From NCBI GenBank assembly GCA_028286545.1, contig JAQBRJ010000021.1, positions 1 through 36,640 of the forward strand: a DNA stretch of 36,640 nt. Reading direction: 5' to 3'. Source of the stretch: Parcubacteria group bacterium. GTDB lineage: Bacteria > Patescibacteriota > Minisyncoccia > Phycocordibacterales > Phycocordibacteraceae. A program made the position numbers and the translations under genes. Numbering within the stretch: position 1 is the stretch's first letter; every line of letters begins with the position of its first letter. The notes under the pieces were generated by a model. The model was given only the letters and a program-made list of their open reading frames with translations, was not told where the DNA came from and did not search any database. Positions 22,975-32,324 of the stretch are shown here, in pieces.

Positions 22975-23415
22975 ATGGAAACCACCGCGTCCGCTATGCC
23001 AAGCACACCAGCGACACCAACACCTTCAGGAAAGTCATACACCATCTACCTCGTAGACGACGATCGTTTCTTGCTCGATATGTACGCGGTGAAATTCAAA
23101 GCGGCGGGGCACCAGGTTACGGCGTTTCAGGGCGGCATGCTTGTTCTCGACGCGCTTCGAAAAGGCCCTGCACCGGATGCTGTGTTGCTTGATGTCGTTA
23201 TGCCAGAAATTGATGGTTTCGGTGTGCTCGATGTTATACGAAAAGAAAACCTTGGCGGACCCTCTATGAAGGTTATTATTCTTTCGAATCAAGGTCAGCC
23301 ATCAGATATTGAACGCGCGACTCAGCTCAAGGTTGATGGGTACATCATAAAGGCATCCGCTATTCCATCAGAAGTATTTTCTGAGACTATTCGCATAATT
23401 GAAAAGACTGCATGA
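22975..23415 (+). CDS. single-domain response regulator (CheY-like) in the pilus operon
   Basis: A 146-residue receiver domain with a Pro/Thr-rich N-terminal extension (1-20). The acidic pocket D28-D30, the phosphorylation site D73 in LLDVVMPEIDGF, S104 in IILSNQG and K126 in GYIIKAS are all present, so phosphotransfer should be intact. There is no output domain. It lies between pilB and pilT and overlaps pilT by 4 bases (ATGA), so it is translated with the motors. A PilG/PilH-like role in extension and retraction is inferred; no histidine kinase is in the window. Confidence 0.92.
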   Translation: METTASAMPSTPATPTPSGKSYTIYLVDDDRFLLDMYAVKFKAAGHQVTAFQGGMLVLDALRKGPAPDAVLLDVVMPEIDGFGVLDVIRKENLGGPSMKVIILSNQGQPSDIERATQLKVDGYIIKASAIPSEVFSETIRIIEKTA

Positions 23416-24488
23416 GCGAACGTGGCGCAGAAATAAAAGAACGCATAGCAACGCTCCTCGAGACCGTCGTCACAGAAGGGGGCTCCGACCTACATCTTTC
23501 AGCAGGCTCTAATCCAATTATTCGTGTATCGGGAGCACTCGTACCACTTCTTCAGCAACCGGTTCTTACTCCGGAAGACACGCTCGACATCTTGAAGGCC
23601 ATGGCGCCCGAAACCAGATTTGCACACTTCGCTACCGACCAATCGATAGACTTTTCATACGCACATTCCAAAGTCGCGCGTTTTCGCGTGAACGGCTTCA
23701 CCGTACAAGGCGCTGCTGCTATGGCGATGCGCCTTATTCCACACGAGACGCACACATTCGAGAAACTCAATCTCCCACCGATTCTTGAAGTATTCACCCA
23801 GCGCACCCAGGGCTTCTTTCTTATCGTCGGTCCTGTGGGTCAAGGAAAGTCGACCACTATGGCGGCCATAATCGAACGCATCAACGAAACGCGCGCTGAG
23901 CACATCGTGACTATCGAAGATCCTGTTGAATATATTTTTGATGCAAAGAAGTCACTGATTCACCAGCGTGAAGTGCATGTAGACGCACCGAACTTCCAAA
24001 GCGCACTACAAGCAGCCTTTCGTGAAGACGTAAACGTGATCATGGTGGGGGAGATGCGCGATCAGGAGACTATCGCGAGCGCTGTGACTGCCGCAGAGAC
24101 AGGCCACCTTGTGCTCTCAACACTCCACACCAATAACGCTGCGCAGACTATCGATCGTATTATCGATATGTTCCCCCCAAATCAACAGGACCAGGTGCGC
24201 GTGCAGCTTGCGGGTTCGCTCGCCGGTATATTCAGTCAGCGCCTCGTGCCCCGTATTGCAGGTGGTCTTGTGCCAGCCTATGAGCTTCTCATAAACAACA
24301 GCGCAATCTCGAACCTCATTCGTGAAGGTCGTACCCATGAAATCGCAACGGTGATTCAGACCAGTTCACAGGAAGGTATGATCGACATGGATCGTTCACT
24401 TGCCGAGCTTGTACGCCGTGGGGAAGTGACTATAGAACACGCCTATGAACGTGCAACGGACCCTAAAACCTTCGAACGGTATCTATAA
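23412..24488 (+). CDS. pilT: type IV pilus retraction ATPase PilT
   Basis: Motor for pilus retraction, DNA uptake and twitching. In 358 residues: GGSDLHLSAG (23-32), Walker A GPVGQGKST (140-148) with Gln where most have Ser, Asp box VTIEDPVEYIF (166-176), Walker B NVIMVGEMRD (208-217), His box TGHLVLSTLHTNNA (230-243) and the retraction-specific AIRNLIRE-like motif, here AISNLIRE (298-305). Length is typical (about 345-360). It starts inside the ATGA overlap with the receiver gene. Confidence 0.95.
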   Translation: MSERGAEIKERIATLLETVVTEGGSDLHLSAGSNPIIRVSGALVPLLQQPVLTPEDTLDILKAMAPETRFAHFATDQSIDFSYAHSKVARFRVNGFTVQGAAAMAMRLIPHETHTFEKLNLPPILEVFTQRTQGFFLIVGPVGQGKSTTMAAIIERINETRAEHIVTIEDPVEYIFDAKKSLIHQREVHVDAPNFQSALQAAFREDVNVIMVGEMRDQETIASAVTAAETGHLVLSTLHTNNAAQTIDRIIDMFPPNQQDQVRVQLAGSLAGIFSQRLVPRIAGGLVPAYELLINNSAISNLIREGRTHEIATVIQTSSQEGMIDMDRSLAELVRRGEVTIEHAYERATDPKTFERYL

Positions 24489-24489
24489 T
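24484..24489 (+). promoter_or_regulatory. consensus -10 box before pilC
   Basis: TATAAT spans the end of pilT, including its stop, and ends 5 bases before the pilC ATG. It may be an internal leaderless start; chance occurrence is also possible. Confidence 0.35.
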
Positions 24490-24494
24490 TTTTT

Positions 24495-25703
24495 ATGCTC
24501 TTTAGCTACCACGCGCTTGATCAAGATGGCCACGAACGAGAAGGTACCGTAGAGGCACTTTCGATGGATGTTGCTGTTGCAACGCTTCAGCGCCGTAGCC
24601 TTATCGTTTCTTCCATAGAACCGGCGGCGAAGAAATCACTTCTGACTGTTGATATCTCGCTCTTCAAGCATGTGTCTAATAAGGACGTTGTTATCCTTTC
24701 ACGACAGATTGCCACGCTCTTCGAAGCACAGGTGTCCGCGCTCCGTATCTTTCGCTTGCTCGCTGCAGAAGTAGATAACAAAACGCTTGCAGAGGTCATG
24801 TCGCAGATTGCTGATGATCTGCAAGGGGGAAGTCCAATCTCTAAGGCGATGGCGCGTCACCCAAAGGTCTTTACGAATTTCTATGTAAACATGGTTCGTT
24901 CCGGAGAAGAGTCAGGAAAGCTTTCCGAAACGTTTGGATACCTTGCTGACTACTTGGATCGCACGTACGAGGTCATGAGCAAAGCACAGAATGCGCTCAT
25001 CTATCCTGCGTTCGTTATCGGTGTGTTCTTTATCGTCATGGCGCTGATGCTCACGATGGTTATCCCAAAGATCAGTGCCATCCTCACTGATTCAGGTTCT
25101 GAGATACCGCTCTACACTCAGGTAGTTATTGCACTCTCGAATTTCTTGGTCCACTACGGTTTCTATATCATCATTGCGATGGTTATCGGTGTTTTCTTTA
25201 TCTATCGATCACTCCAGACAGAGAGCGGTAAGCTTTTCTTTGATAGCTTCAAACTCGACGTTCCGTATCTTGGAAATCTGTACCAGAAGCTTTATCTTTC
25301 GCGCATTGCCGATAACTTTTCAACCATGCTCGTCTCCGGTGTTCCTGTTGTGGAAGCTGTAGAAATTACCGCATCGGTAGTCGGTAGCGCTACGTTCGAG
25401 CGTATCCTCATGCAAGCAGGGGAGGAAGTGAAAGGTGGTGCCACTATTTCAGACGCCCTCGGCAAACATTCAGAAATTCCTGGCATCATGACCGCCATGA
25501 TTAAAGTCGGTGAAGAGACCGGAGAGTTGGGAAATATTCTTGCGACGCTCGCAAAGTTCTATCGCCGCGAAGTAAACAACGCCGTCGATACACTCATCGA
25601 CCTTATTGAACCACTCATGATTGTGATGCTCGGTCTTGGTGTCGGTACCCTCCTTGCCTCCGTGCTTATTCCTATTTACAACCTCGCAGGTTCTATCAAT
25701 TAA
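24495..25703 (+). CDS. pilC: type IV pilus inner-membrane platform protein PilC
   Basis: Polytopic platform on which PilB and PilT work. The 402 residues carry two T2SSF domains: the first (about 65-190) includes LSRQIATLFEAQVSALRIFRLLA and GEESGKLSETFGYLADYL, the second (about 270-395) includes YLSRIADNFSTMLVSGVPVVEAVEI and VGEETGELGNILATLAKFYRREVNNAVD. Membrane helices are at about 167-190, 213-236 and 372-395. Length and order are standard for PilC/GspF. The start is 6 bases after the pilT stop and lacks a Shine-Dalgarno. Confidence 0.95.
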   Translation: MLFSYHALDQDGHEREGTVEALSMDVAVATLQRRSLIVSSIEPAAKKSLLTVDISLFKHVSNKDVVILSRQIATLFEAQVSALRIFRLLAAEVDNKTLAEVMSQIADDLQGGSPISKAMARHPKVFTNFYVNMVRSGEESGKLSETFGYLADYLDRTYEVMSKAQNALIYPAFVIGVFFIVMALMLTMVIPKISAILTDSGSEIPLYTQVVIALSNFLVHYGFYIIIAMVIGVFFIYRSLQTESGKLFFDSFKLDVPYLGNLYQKLYLSRIADNFSTMLVSGVPVVEAVEITASVVGSATFERILMQAGEEVKGGATISDALGKHSEIPGIMTAMIKVGEETGELGNILATLAKFYRREVNNAVDTLIDLIEPLMIVMLGLGVGTLLASVLIPIYNLAGSIN

Positions 25704-25747
25704 GCGCTTTTATCCACAGCGCAGGAAGATTTGTTACTAAGTTCACG

Positions 25748-25753
25748 TACAAT
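25748..25753 (+). promoter_or_regulatory. possible -10 box of the first pilin gene
   Basis: TACAAT lies 53 bases before the pilin ATG in the 103-base gap after pilC. It would give one of the longer 5' leaders in the window. No clear -35 was seen. Confidence 0.35.
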
Positions 25754-25806
25754 ACATACAGCGGATACTTATCCATAACCCGCATCAATTTATTTAACAC
25801 CACATT

Positions 25807-26250
25807 ATGAAACTTGTATCATCTTCAGCACGACAGGGCCACGTTCAAGACAGGCGTGCCGGTTTCACCCTCATCGAACTCCTCGTCGTGATCGCCATCA
25901 TCGGTATTCTCTCATCCGTCGTGCTCGCAAGCTTGAACACGGCTCGCAATAAGGGTGCTGATGCGGCTATCAAATCAGCCATTACGAATGCTCGTGCACA
26001 GGCTGAACTCTACTATGACAGTAACGGTCAGTCGTACGGTGCTTCAAATGCTATTTGTACGGCAGCTACCGGTCTAGCGCCTATGGTGTCTGGTATTACC
26101 TCAGCGGGTGGAGCTGCTACGTGTGCAAGTACGGCTACTACTTGGTACCTATGGTCTCCGCTTAAGGCGACGGCAAGTACCTGGTTCTGTGCTGACAACA
26201 CCGGAACTTCAACTTTGAAGACGGTAGTACCATCAGGAGGTCAGTGCTAA
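25807..26250 (+). CDS. type IV major-pilin-like protein 1
   Basis: A 147-residue prepilin. The leader MKLVSSSARQGHVQDRRAG is cut before FTLIELLVVIAIIGILSS, with Glu at mature position 5, the PilD recognition and assembly signature. The N-terminal helix leads into a small C-terminal domain with three cysteines and a closing C. The leader is longer than in its neighbour. The coding DNA of the helix is identical over 95 bases to pilin 2. A strong terminator follows, so this gene can be made in excess over the downstream genes, as suits a major pilin. Confidence 0.9.
   Translation: MKLVSSSARQGHVQDRRAGFTLIELLVVIAIIGILSSVVLASLNTARNKGADAAIKSAITNARAQAELYYDSNGQSYGASNAICTAATGLAPMVSGITSAGGAATCASTATTWYLWSPLKATASTWFCADNTGTSTLKTVVPSGGQC
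25861..25955 (+). repeat. 95-bp direct repeat, copy 1 (pilin N-terminal helix)
   Basis: Identical base for base to 26399-26493. It codes for the residues just after the prepilin cleavage site and the hydrophobic helix. A further identical 25 bases (25982-26006 and 26520-26544) follow after a divergent 26-base segment in both copies. Confidence 0.97.
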
Positions 26251-26272
26251 TTAGACTCATTAGCTAGTCTTA

Positions 26273-26317
26273 CAAAAGCCGCCCCGCTGCACCACGTGTG
26301 CAAAGGGGCGGCTTTTG
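26273..26317 (+). terminator. intrinsic terminator between the two pilin genes
   Basis: CAAAAGCCGCCCC (26273-26285) pairs with GGGGCGGCTTTTG (26305-26317), 13 bp, with an inner TGCAC/GTGCA hairpin in the loop; the T-rich end of the arm acts as tail. It lies 22 bases after the first pilin stop. Confidence 0.87.
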
Positions 26318-26352
26318 TTATGCACACGCACTGAACTCCAAGCTCGAATACC

Positions 26353-26363
26353 TATAGTATAGT
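26353..26363 (+). promoter_or_regulatory. tandem -10 boxes of the second pilin gene
   Basis: Two overlapping TATAGT boxes (26353-26358 and 26358-26363) lie 17-22 bases before the ATG at 26381. They give the downstream pilin-pilD group its own start after the terminator. Confidence 0.45.
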
Positions 26364-26380
26364 CAACCTACTACCTCTCC

Positions 26381-26923
26381 ATGAAAATAAAACCATCAGG
26401 TTTCACCCTCATCGAACTCCTCGTCGTGATCGCCATCATCGGTATTCTCTCATCCGTCGTGCTCGCAAGCTTGAACACGGCTCGCAATAAGGGAAATGAC
26501 GCTGCGGTAAAATCAAACCTTACGAATGCTCGTGCACAGGCTGAGCTATTTGCTAGCGTTAATAGTGATCAGTACGTTATAACACCTACAGGAACGACTG
26601 ACGTATGTTCCGCCACGGCATCCGTGAATAATACCAAGGGTGTATACCAATTTGTGAGTGCTGCGGCACGCGCTTCGGGTGCAGGCATTGAAACACGTAT
26701 CGATACGGGAGGAACTACCGGTACCGTTGCAACCTGTCATGCATGTCCTGCAAGTGGCGCTGGCCTTTGCGTGCCTACCTATGCCAACAAATGGGCAATT
26801 GAAGCACCTCTAAAAGGTTCATACCCTCCGTACACAAACCCCATGTACTGTGTCGATAGCTCCGGGAAGGCAACCACTACGGACGGATCTTCGCTTGGCG
26901 GTAGCGACGCTGCCTGTAACTAA
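26381..26923 (+). CDS. type IV pilin-like protein 2
   Basis: A 180-residue prepilin with a short leader (MKIKPSG) and mature start FTLIELLVVIAIIGILSS. The first 40 mature residues match pilin 1 almost fully. The C-terminal domain is different and larger, with four to six cysteines (including CHACPASGAGLC) that could form disulfides. It ends by one base inside the pilD start (taATG), so its translation is coupled to pilD. It may be an alternative major pilin or an abundant minor pilin. Confidence 0.9.
   Translation: MKIKPSGFTLIELLVVIAIIGILSSVVLASLNTARNKGNDAAVKSNLTNARAQAELFASVNSDQYVITPTGTTDVCSATASVNNTKGVYQFVSAAARASGAGIETRIDTGGTTGTVATCHACPASGAGLCVPTYANKWAIEAPLKGSYPPYTNPMYCVDSSGKATTTDGSSLGGSDAACN
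26399..26493 (+). repeat. 95-bp direct repeat, copy 2 (pilin N-terminal helix)
   Basis: Identical to 25861-25955. The distance between the copies is 538 bases, so recombination between them would delete the terminator region and fuse the two pilin genes in frame. Confidence 0.97.
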
Positions 26924-27687
26924 TGGTTTTATTTTTCATCATTTGTTTTAGTTCGCTTGGTGCCATATGCGGAAGCTTTATAGGGGTGCTCGCTGAACGC
27001 GTATACACCGGGCAGTCATGGAAGAAGGGTAGGTCTAAGTGTAATTCCTGCCGGGAGGAACTTAATGCACGTGACCTCGTGCCGGTACTCTCTATGCTGT
27101 GGTATCGTTGCCGCTGCCGGCAGTGTGGCGCACGCGTGCCTGTCGCATACAGCGTATTTGAAGCACTTATGGGATTCTTGTTTGCGATTTCATACCTCAC
27201 TCTTGGGGTAGGACCCGTGCTTGCGGTGTTTGTACTTATTCTCCTTACTCTCGGCTTTATCGTCCTCTACGATTTGCGCCATATGATCATCCCGCCACAG
27301 GCGTCCTTGGTATTAGCTCTTTTTGCACTCATCTACGCGTTTCTTGCTTCAGGAATAGATACAGCGAGTGGTCTGCACGCATTTGGGCTACGAATCGCGA
27401 TTGCAGGCCTCATCGGTATGGCATTTTTTCTTCTTCACGTGCTTTCACGTGGTCGCGCCATGGGTCTTGGAGACGTGCCCGTAGCTTTCTCTTTGTCACT
27501 TATCGTCGGTAGTCAGTCTATTGCAGGAATTATGTTTTCCTTTTGGATAGGGGCAGTTATCGGCATTATCATATTGGCGCGCCGTCGTGGAGGGCCTACA
27601 ATGGGTATAGAGGTGCCGTTCGTGCCATTCTTGGCCGCAGGCTTTCTCCTCGCTTACTTTACTCAATGGAACCCTTTACCGTTTTAA
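26923..27687 (+). CDS. pilD: prepilin peptidase PilD
   Basis: Aspartic membrane protease that removes prepilin leaders and often methylates the new N-terminus. The 254 residues have an N-terminal helix with GSFIGVLAERV, a cytoplasmic zinc loop with C40-C43 and C65-C68, and the two catalytic aspartates D117 (YDLRHMIIP) and D184 (GLGD). About six to eight membrane helices follow the family layout. The presence of the cysteine loop suggests the methyltransferase half may be retained. Start overlaps the previous stop by one base. Confidence 0.95.
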   Translation: MVLFFIICFSSLGAICGSFIGVLAERVYTGQSWKKGRSKCNSCREELNARDLVPVLSMLWYRCRCRQCGARVPVAYSVFEALMGFLFAISYLTLGVGPVLAVFVLILLTLGFIVLYDLRHMIIPPQASLVLALFALIYAFLASGIDTASGLHAFGLRIAIAGLIGMAFFLLHVLSRGRAMGLGDVPVAFSLSLIVGSQSIAGIMFSFWIGAVIGIIILARRRGGPTMGIEVPFVPFLAAGFLLAYFTQWNPLPF

Positions 27688-28373
27688 ATACCTCCTCAGC
27701 TCACGCTGCCTCCTCACGAGGATTTACCTTGATTGAAATGCTTGTGGTGCTTGGCATCATCGCTGTTATTTCGGCGATTGCCGTTACGGGCCAATCAGCA
27801 TTCAATCAAAACCTGCTTCTTACGAACACCGCGTACACAGTTGCATTCTCTGCACGCGAAGCGCAGTCATTTGGTCTCTCAAGTCGTAAATTTGGCAATG
27901 TACAGAACGCAGGATATGGACTGCACTTTGATCGTGCGCTCCCAAACTCCTATATTCTCTTTGCTGATATTGCTAAGACACCGCTTCCGATCCCTTCTAA
28001 ATGTCCGCTTGGTACGGCAGGTACGCCTGATCAAAAACTCGGCAATTGTGCCTATGATTCTGGGAATGATGGTATCCAGGAAACATTTACTTTCAGTCGA
28101 GGTTTCAAAGTACAGAAATTCTGCGGAACCATTTCAGGCGTTCAGTCTCCTAATAATAGATTCTGCTCAACAAACTCTTCTCCACTCTCCACTCTTGATA
28201 TGGTTTTTACGCGTCCGAATACGGCTTCAATCATCTCAGGGAATGTGGGTGGTCTTACCAAGGAATTCTCATGTGCAGAAATAACCATAACCGATTCAGG
28301 GAATGTGGCCAATAAAACCATACGCGTATCGACACTCGGTGAAATATCCATAGGAGCAACCTGTCCACCATGA
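27666..28373 (+). CDS. minor pilin, GspH/FimT-like
   Basis: The ATG at 27666 overlaps the pilD end by 22 bases and gives 235 residues. A 19-residue leader (MEPFTVLNTSSAHAASSRG) precedes FTLIEMLVVLGIIAVISAIAV with Glu5. The C-terminal domain has cysteine pairs and beta-rich segments (TFSRGFKVQKFCG). Order and size match the FimT/GspH position among minor pilins, which prime pilus assembly. A much longer reading frame upstream runs through pilD and is not likely to be used. Confidence 0.82.
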   Translation: MEPFTVLNTSSAHAASSRGFTLIEMLVVLGIIAVISAIAVTGQSAFNQNLLLTNTAYTVAFSAREAQSFGLSSRKFGNVQNAGYGLHFDRALPNSYILFADIAKTPLPIPSKCPLGTAGTPDQKLGNCAYDSGNDGIQETFTFSRGFKVQKFCGTISGVQSPNNRFCSTNSSPLSTLDMVFTRPNTASIISGNVGGLTKEFSCAEITITDSGNVANKTIRVSTLGEISIGATCPP

Positions 28374-28912
28374 GTACACTACGCATACAAGGAAAGAGAG
28401 GATTCACTTTGGTTGAACTCATTGTTTCAATAGGGCTCTTTATTATTGTCCTTACTATTGTCGCAAGTGCATACCTTTCGCTCATTAGCTTGAATCGCAA
28501 GGCACGCGCAACGAACGACCTTGTTTCCAATCTTTCGTATGTCGTCGAAGCTATGAGTCGTACCATACGAACGGGGACTAATTATCAGTGTGGGGGATTA
28601 GGGGGTACTAATTGTGCCACGTTCGGAAATAGTACGTTTTCTTTTACAGACGATCAGACAAGACCGGTAACGTTTTCGTTGGCTGGAGGCGCCATTAATC
28701 AAAGCATTGCGTTCGGGACTCCAGATATACTCACCGATCCGCGCATAACGATAACAAATCTAAAATTCTACGTGCAGGGTGTCGGGTCGGGCGACCAAAT
28801 GCAGCCGCGCGTTCTGTTTACAATGTCAGGCACTATAACGCCCGATGCAAACTCTGCAGCTATAAGCTTTACGATAGAGAGCAGTGCAACGCAGCGCTTA
28901 ATTGAACTATGA
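28370..28912 (+). CDS. minor pilin, PilW/GspJ-like
   Basis: A 180-residue prepilin with leader MSTLRIQGKRG and mature start FTLVELIVSIGLFIIVLTIVASAYLSL. SYVVEAMSRTIRTGTNYQC after the helix is characteristic of PilW/GspJ-like proteins. It starts in an ATGA overlap with the previous gene and ends in one with the next. Confidence 0.82.
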   Translation: MSTLRIQGKRGFTLVELIVSIGLFIIVLTIVASAYLSLISLNRKARATNDLVSNLSYVVEAMSRTIRTGTNYQCGGLGGTNCATFGNSTFSFTDDQTRPVTFSLAGGAINQSIAFGTPDILTDPRITITNLKFYVQGVGSGDQMQPRVLFTMSGTITPDANSAAISFTIESSATQRLIEL

Positions 28913-29469
28913 TGATTACTCCGCTATACCAGGTTCGTCGAGTACCAGCACAGGGATTTACGCTCGTAGAGACGCTAGTTGCTATAGCAATACTTATGAT
29001 TGCTATAGTTGCGCCGTTTTATTCGATTCAACAGGCTATAACTACGTCATATATAACGCGTGACCAGCTCATTGCAACATCGCTTGCGCAAGAAGGGGCA
29101 GAATATATTTATTTCTTGAGAGATAATAATTTTCTTGCAACTCCTGTACAGCAACCGTGGCTTACGGGTATGGATAATTGTCGTACCGATAGTCCGTACA
29201 ATCATACCTATGGATGTACGGTCGATCCAAGCGCAAGTTCTAACCAGCTTGTCGCATGCTCCTCTGGAGGTTGTTCCACGATGAATGTAAATGGAAACGG
29301 TATCTATACTCAGGCGAGTGGACTTGCCACGCGTTTTACCCGTACGGTGAAAATAACCCCCAATCCCTCGCAGCCCCAGCAAGTAACGGTAACGTCTCAA
29401 GTAAGCTGGACTACGAATCATCAACCCTATACGACGATAGTGACGGAGAATCTCTATAATTGGCTATGA
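28909..29469 (+). CDS. minor pilin, PilV/GspI-like
   Basis: A 186-residue prepilin. The leader MMITPLYQVRRVPAQG precedes FTLVETLVAIAILMIAIVAPFYSIQQAITTS with Glu5; LIATSLAQEGAEYIYFLRDNNFL is the typical PilV/GspI helix continuation. Two possible adjacent ATGs (28909 and 28912) are both consistent with overlap translation. Confidence 0.82.
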   Translation: MMITPLYQVRRVPAQGFTLVETLVAIAILMIAIVAPFYSIQQAITTSYITRDQLIATSLAQEGAEYIYFLRDNNFLATPVQQPWLTGMDNCRTDSPYNHTYGCTVDPSASSNQLVACSSGGCSTMNVNGNGIYTQASGLATRFTRTVKITPNPSQPQQVTVTSQVSWTTNHQPYTTIVTENLYNWL

Positions 29470-29948
29470 TCATGAAAACTCATTCTCCCCACGCTTCTCA
29501 GGGTTTCGCGCTCCTCGTCACACTCATCTTTGTGTCGGTCATTCTGGCACTCGGTGTATCTCTGCTCGATGTTGCATACAAACAAGTGGTGCTAACTTCA
29601 AGCGCTCGGCAATCGCAATTTGCATTTTATAACGCTGACTCGGCTATGGAGTGTACACTCTATTTTGATCAAAAAAAGAGTGTGTTCCGTTGGGATTTTC
29701 CCGGAAGCCAGGGCGATACTACGTTAGATGTAAAATGTCCGCTTGACGTGACAAATTATACTGCTACTCAAGGAAGTGGGGTGCGCACCACTACCTATAC
29801 GGTTCCTTGCTCAACCGGAGGAATATCTGCGACTATCACCGTGCTGAAGCAGCCTTCAGGTACCACGGATATATACTCGAACGGATACAGTACCTGTGAC
29901 GCCTCTGCGTCAAATCGCATTGAACGCGGACTCAAGGTGCACTATTAG
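29466..29948 (+). CDS. minor pilin, PilX/GspK-like (no Glu5)
   Basis: A 160-residue protein starting in the ATGA overlap with the previous stop. The leader MIMKTHSPHASQG is followed by FALLVTLIFVSVILALGVSLLDVAYK. Mature position 5 is Val, not Glu, as in GspK-like tip pseudopilins. That lets a tip subunit sit without the Glu5-to-Phe1 contact to a subunit above. The C-terminus has three or four cysteines. It closes the pilus operon; no terminator was seen after it. Confidence 0.8.
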   Translation: MIMKTHSPHASQGFALLVTLIFVSVILALGVSLLDVAYKQVVLTSSARQSQFAFYNADSAMECTLYFDQKKSVFRWDFPGSQGDTTLDVKCPLDVTNYTATQGSGVRTTTYTVPCSTGGISATITVLKQPSGTTDIYSNGYSTCDASASNRIERGLKVHY

Positions 29949-29965
29949 AAGCCCAAAGTACGGGG

Positions 29966-32014
<2,049 letters not shown>

Positions 32015-32020
32015 TACAGT
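32015..32020 (+). promoter_or_regulatory. -10 box of gatC, leaderless arrangement
   Basis: TACAGT follows the ligA stop directly and ends 7 bases before the gatC ATG. No Shine-Dalgarno lies in the gap. Confidence 0.45.
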
Positions 32021-32027
32021 GCCTTGT

Positions 32028-32324
32028 ATGAGTATTGAAAGCGGAACGGTGGAGAGACTCGCAGCACTTGCACGCATTACTGTTGACCCGGAGCGCGCTG
32101 TTGCCTTTGACGCAGAGTTTTCGAGTGTACTTGCCTACATTGGTCAGCTCGATGAGCTTACGCTGCCAACCACGGGTACACCAGTAGTTCCCGCGCATCA
32201 CAATGTCTTTCGCGCTGACGTTGCTCCGTACACACCTGGCACTTGGTCGGAAAGGATTGTGGCGCTATTCCCGTTCAAGCGGGGCAATACGCTTTCCGTA
32301 AAAAAGATTGTTTCCAATGACTAA
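32028..32324 (+). CDS. gatC: Asp/Glu-tRNA amidotransferase subunit C
   Basis: Small subunit that stabilises the GatA-GatB complex. The 98 residues start MSIESGTVERLAALARI, the family N-terminal helix with VERLAxLARI; EFSSVLAYIGQLDEL is the second conserved helix. A start 16 codons further up lies inside ligA and is unlikely. It overlaps gatA by 8 bases. Confidence 0.9.
   Translation: MSIESGTVERLAALARITVDPERAVAFDAEFSSVLAYIGQLDELTLPTTGTPVVPAHHNVFRADVAPYTPGTWSERIVALFPFKRGNTLSVKKIVSND

Noticed and set aside
25861-26493. CRISPR or tandem array
   Set aside because: Only two copies, both inside pilin genes, with 538 bases between starts.
27543-27665. Long 5' extension of the GspH/FimT-like minor pilin
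   Set aside because: It runs through the pilD coding region in another frame, and the ATG at 27666 gives a normal prepilin leader with a typical overlap.
32308-32316. TTG start for gatA
   Set aside because: The ATG at 32317 gives the usual N-terminus and an 8-base overlap with gatC.
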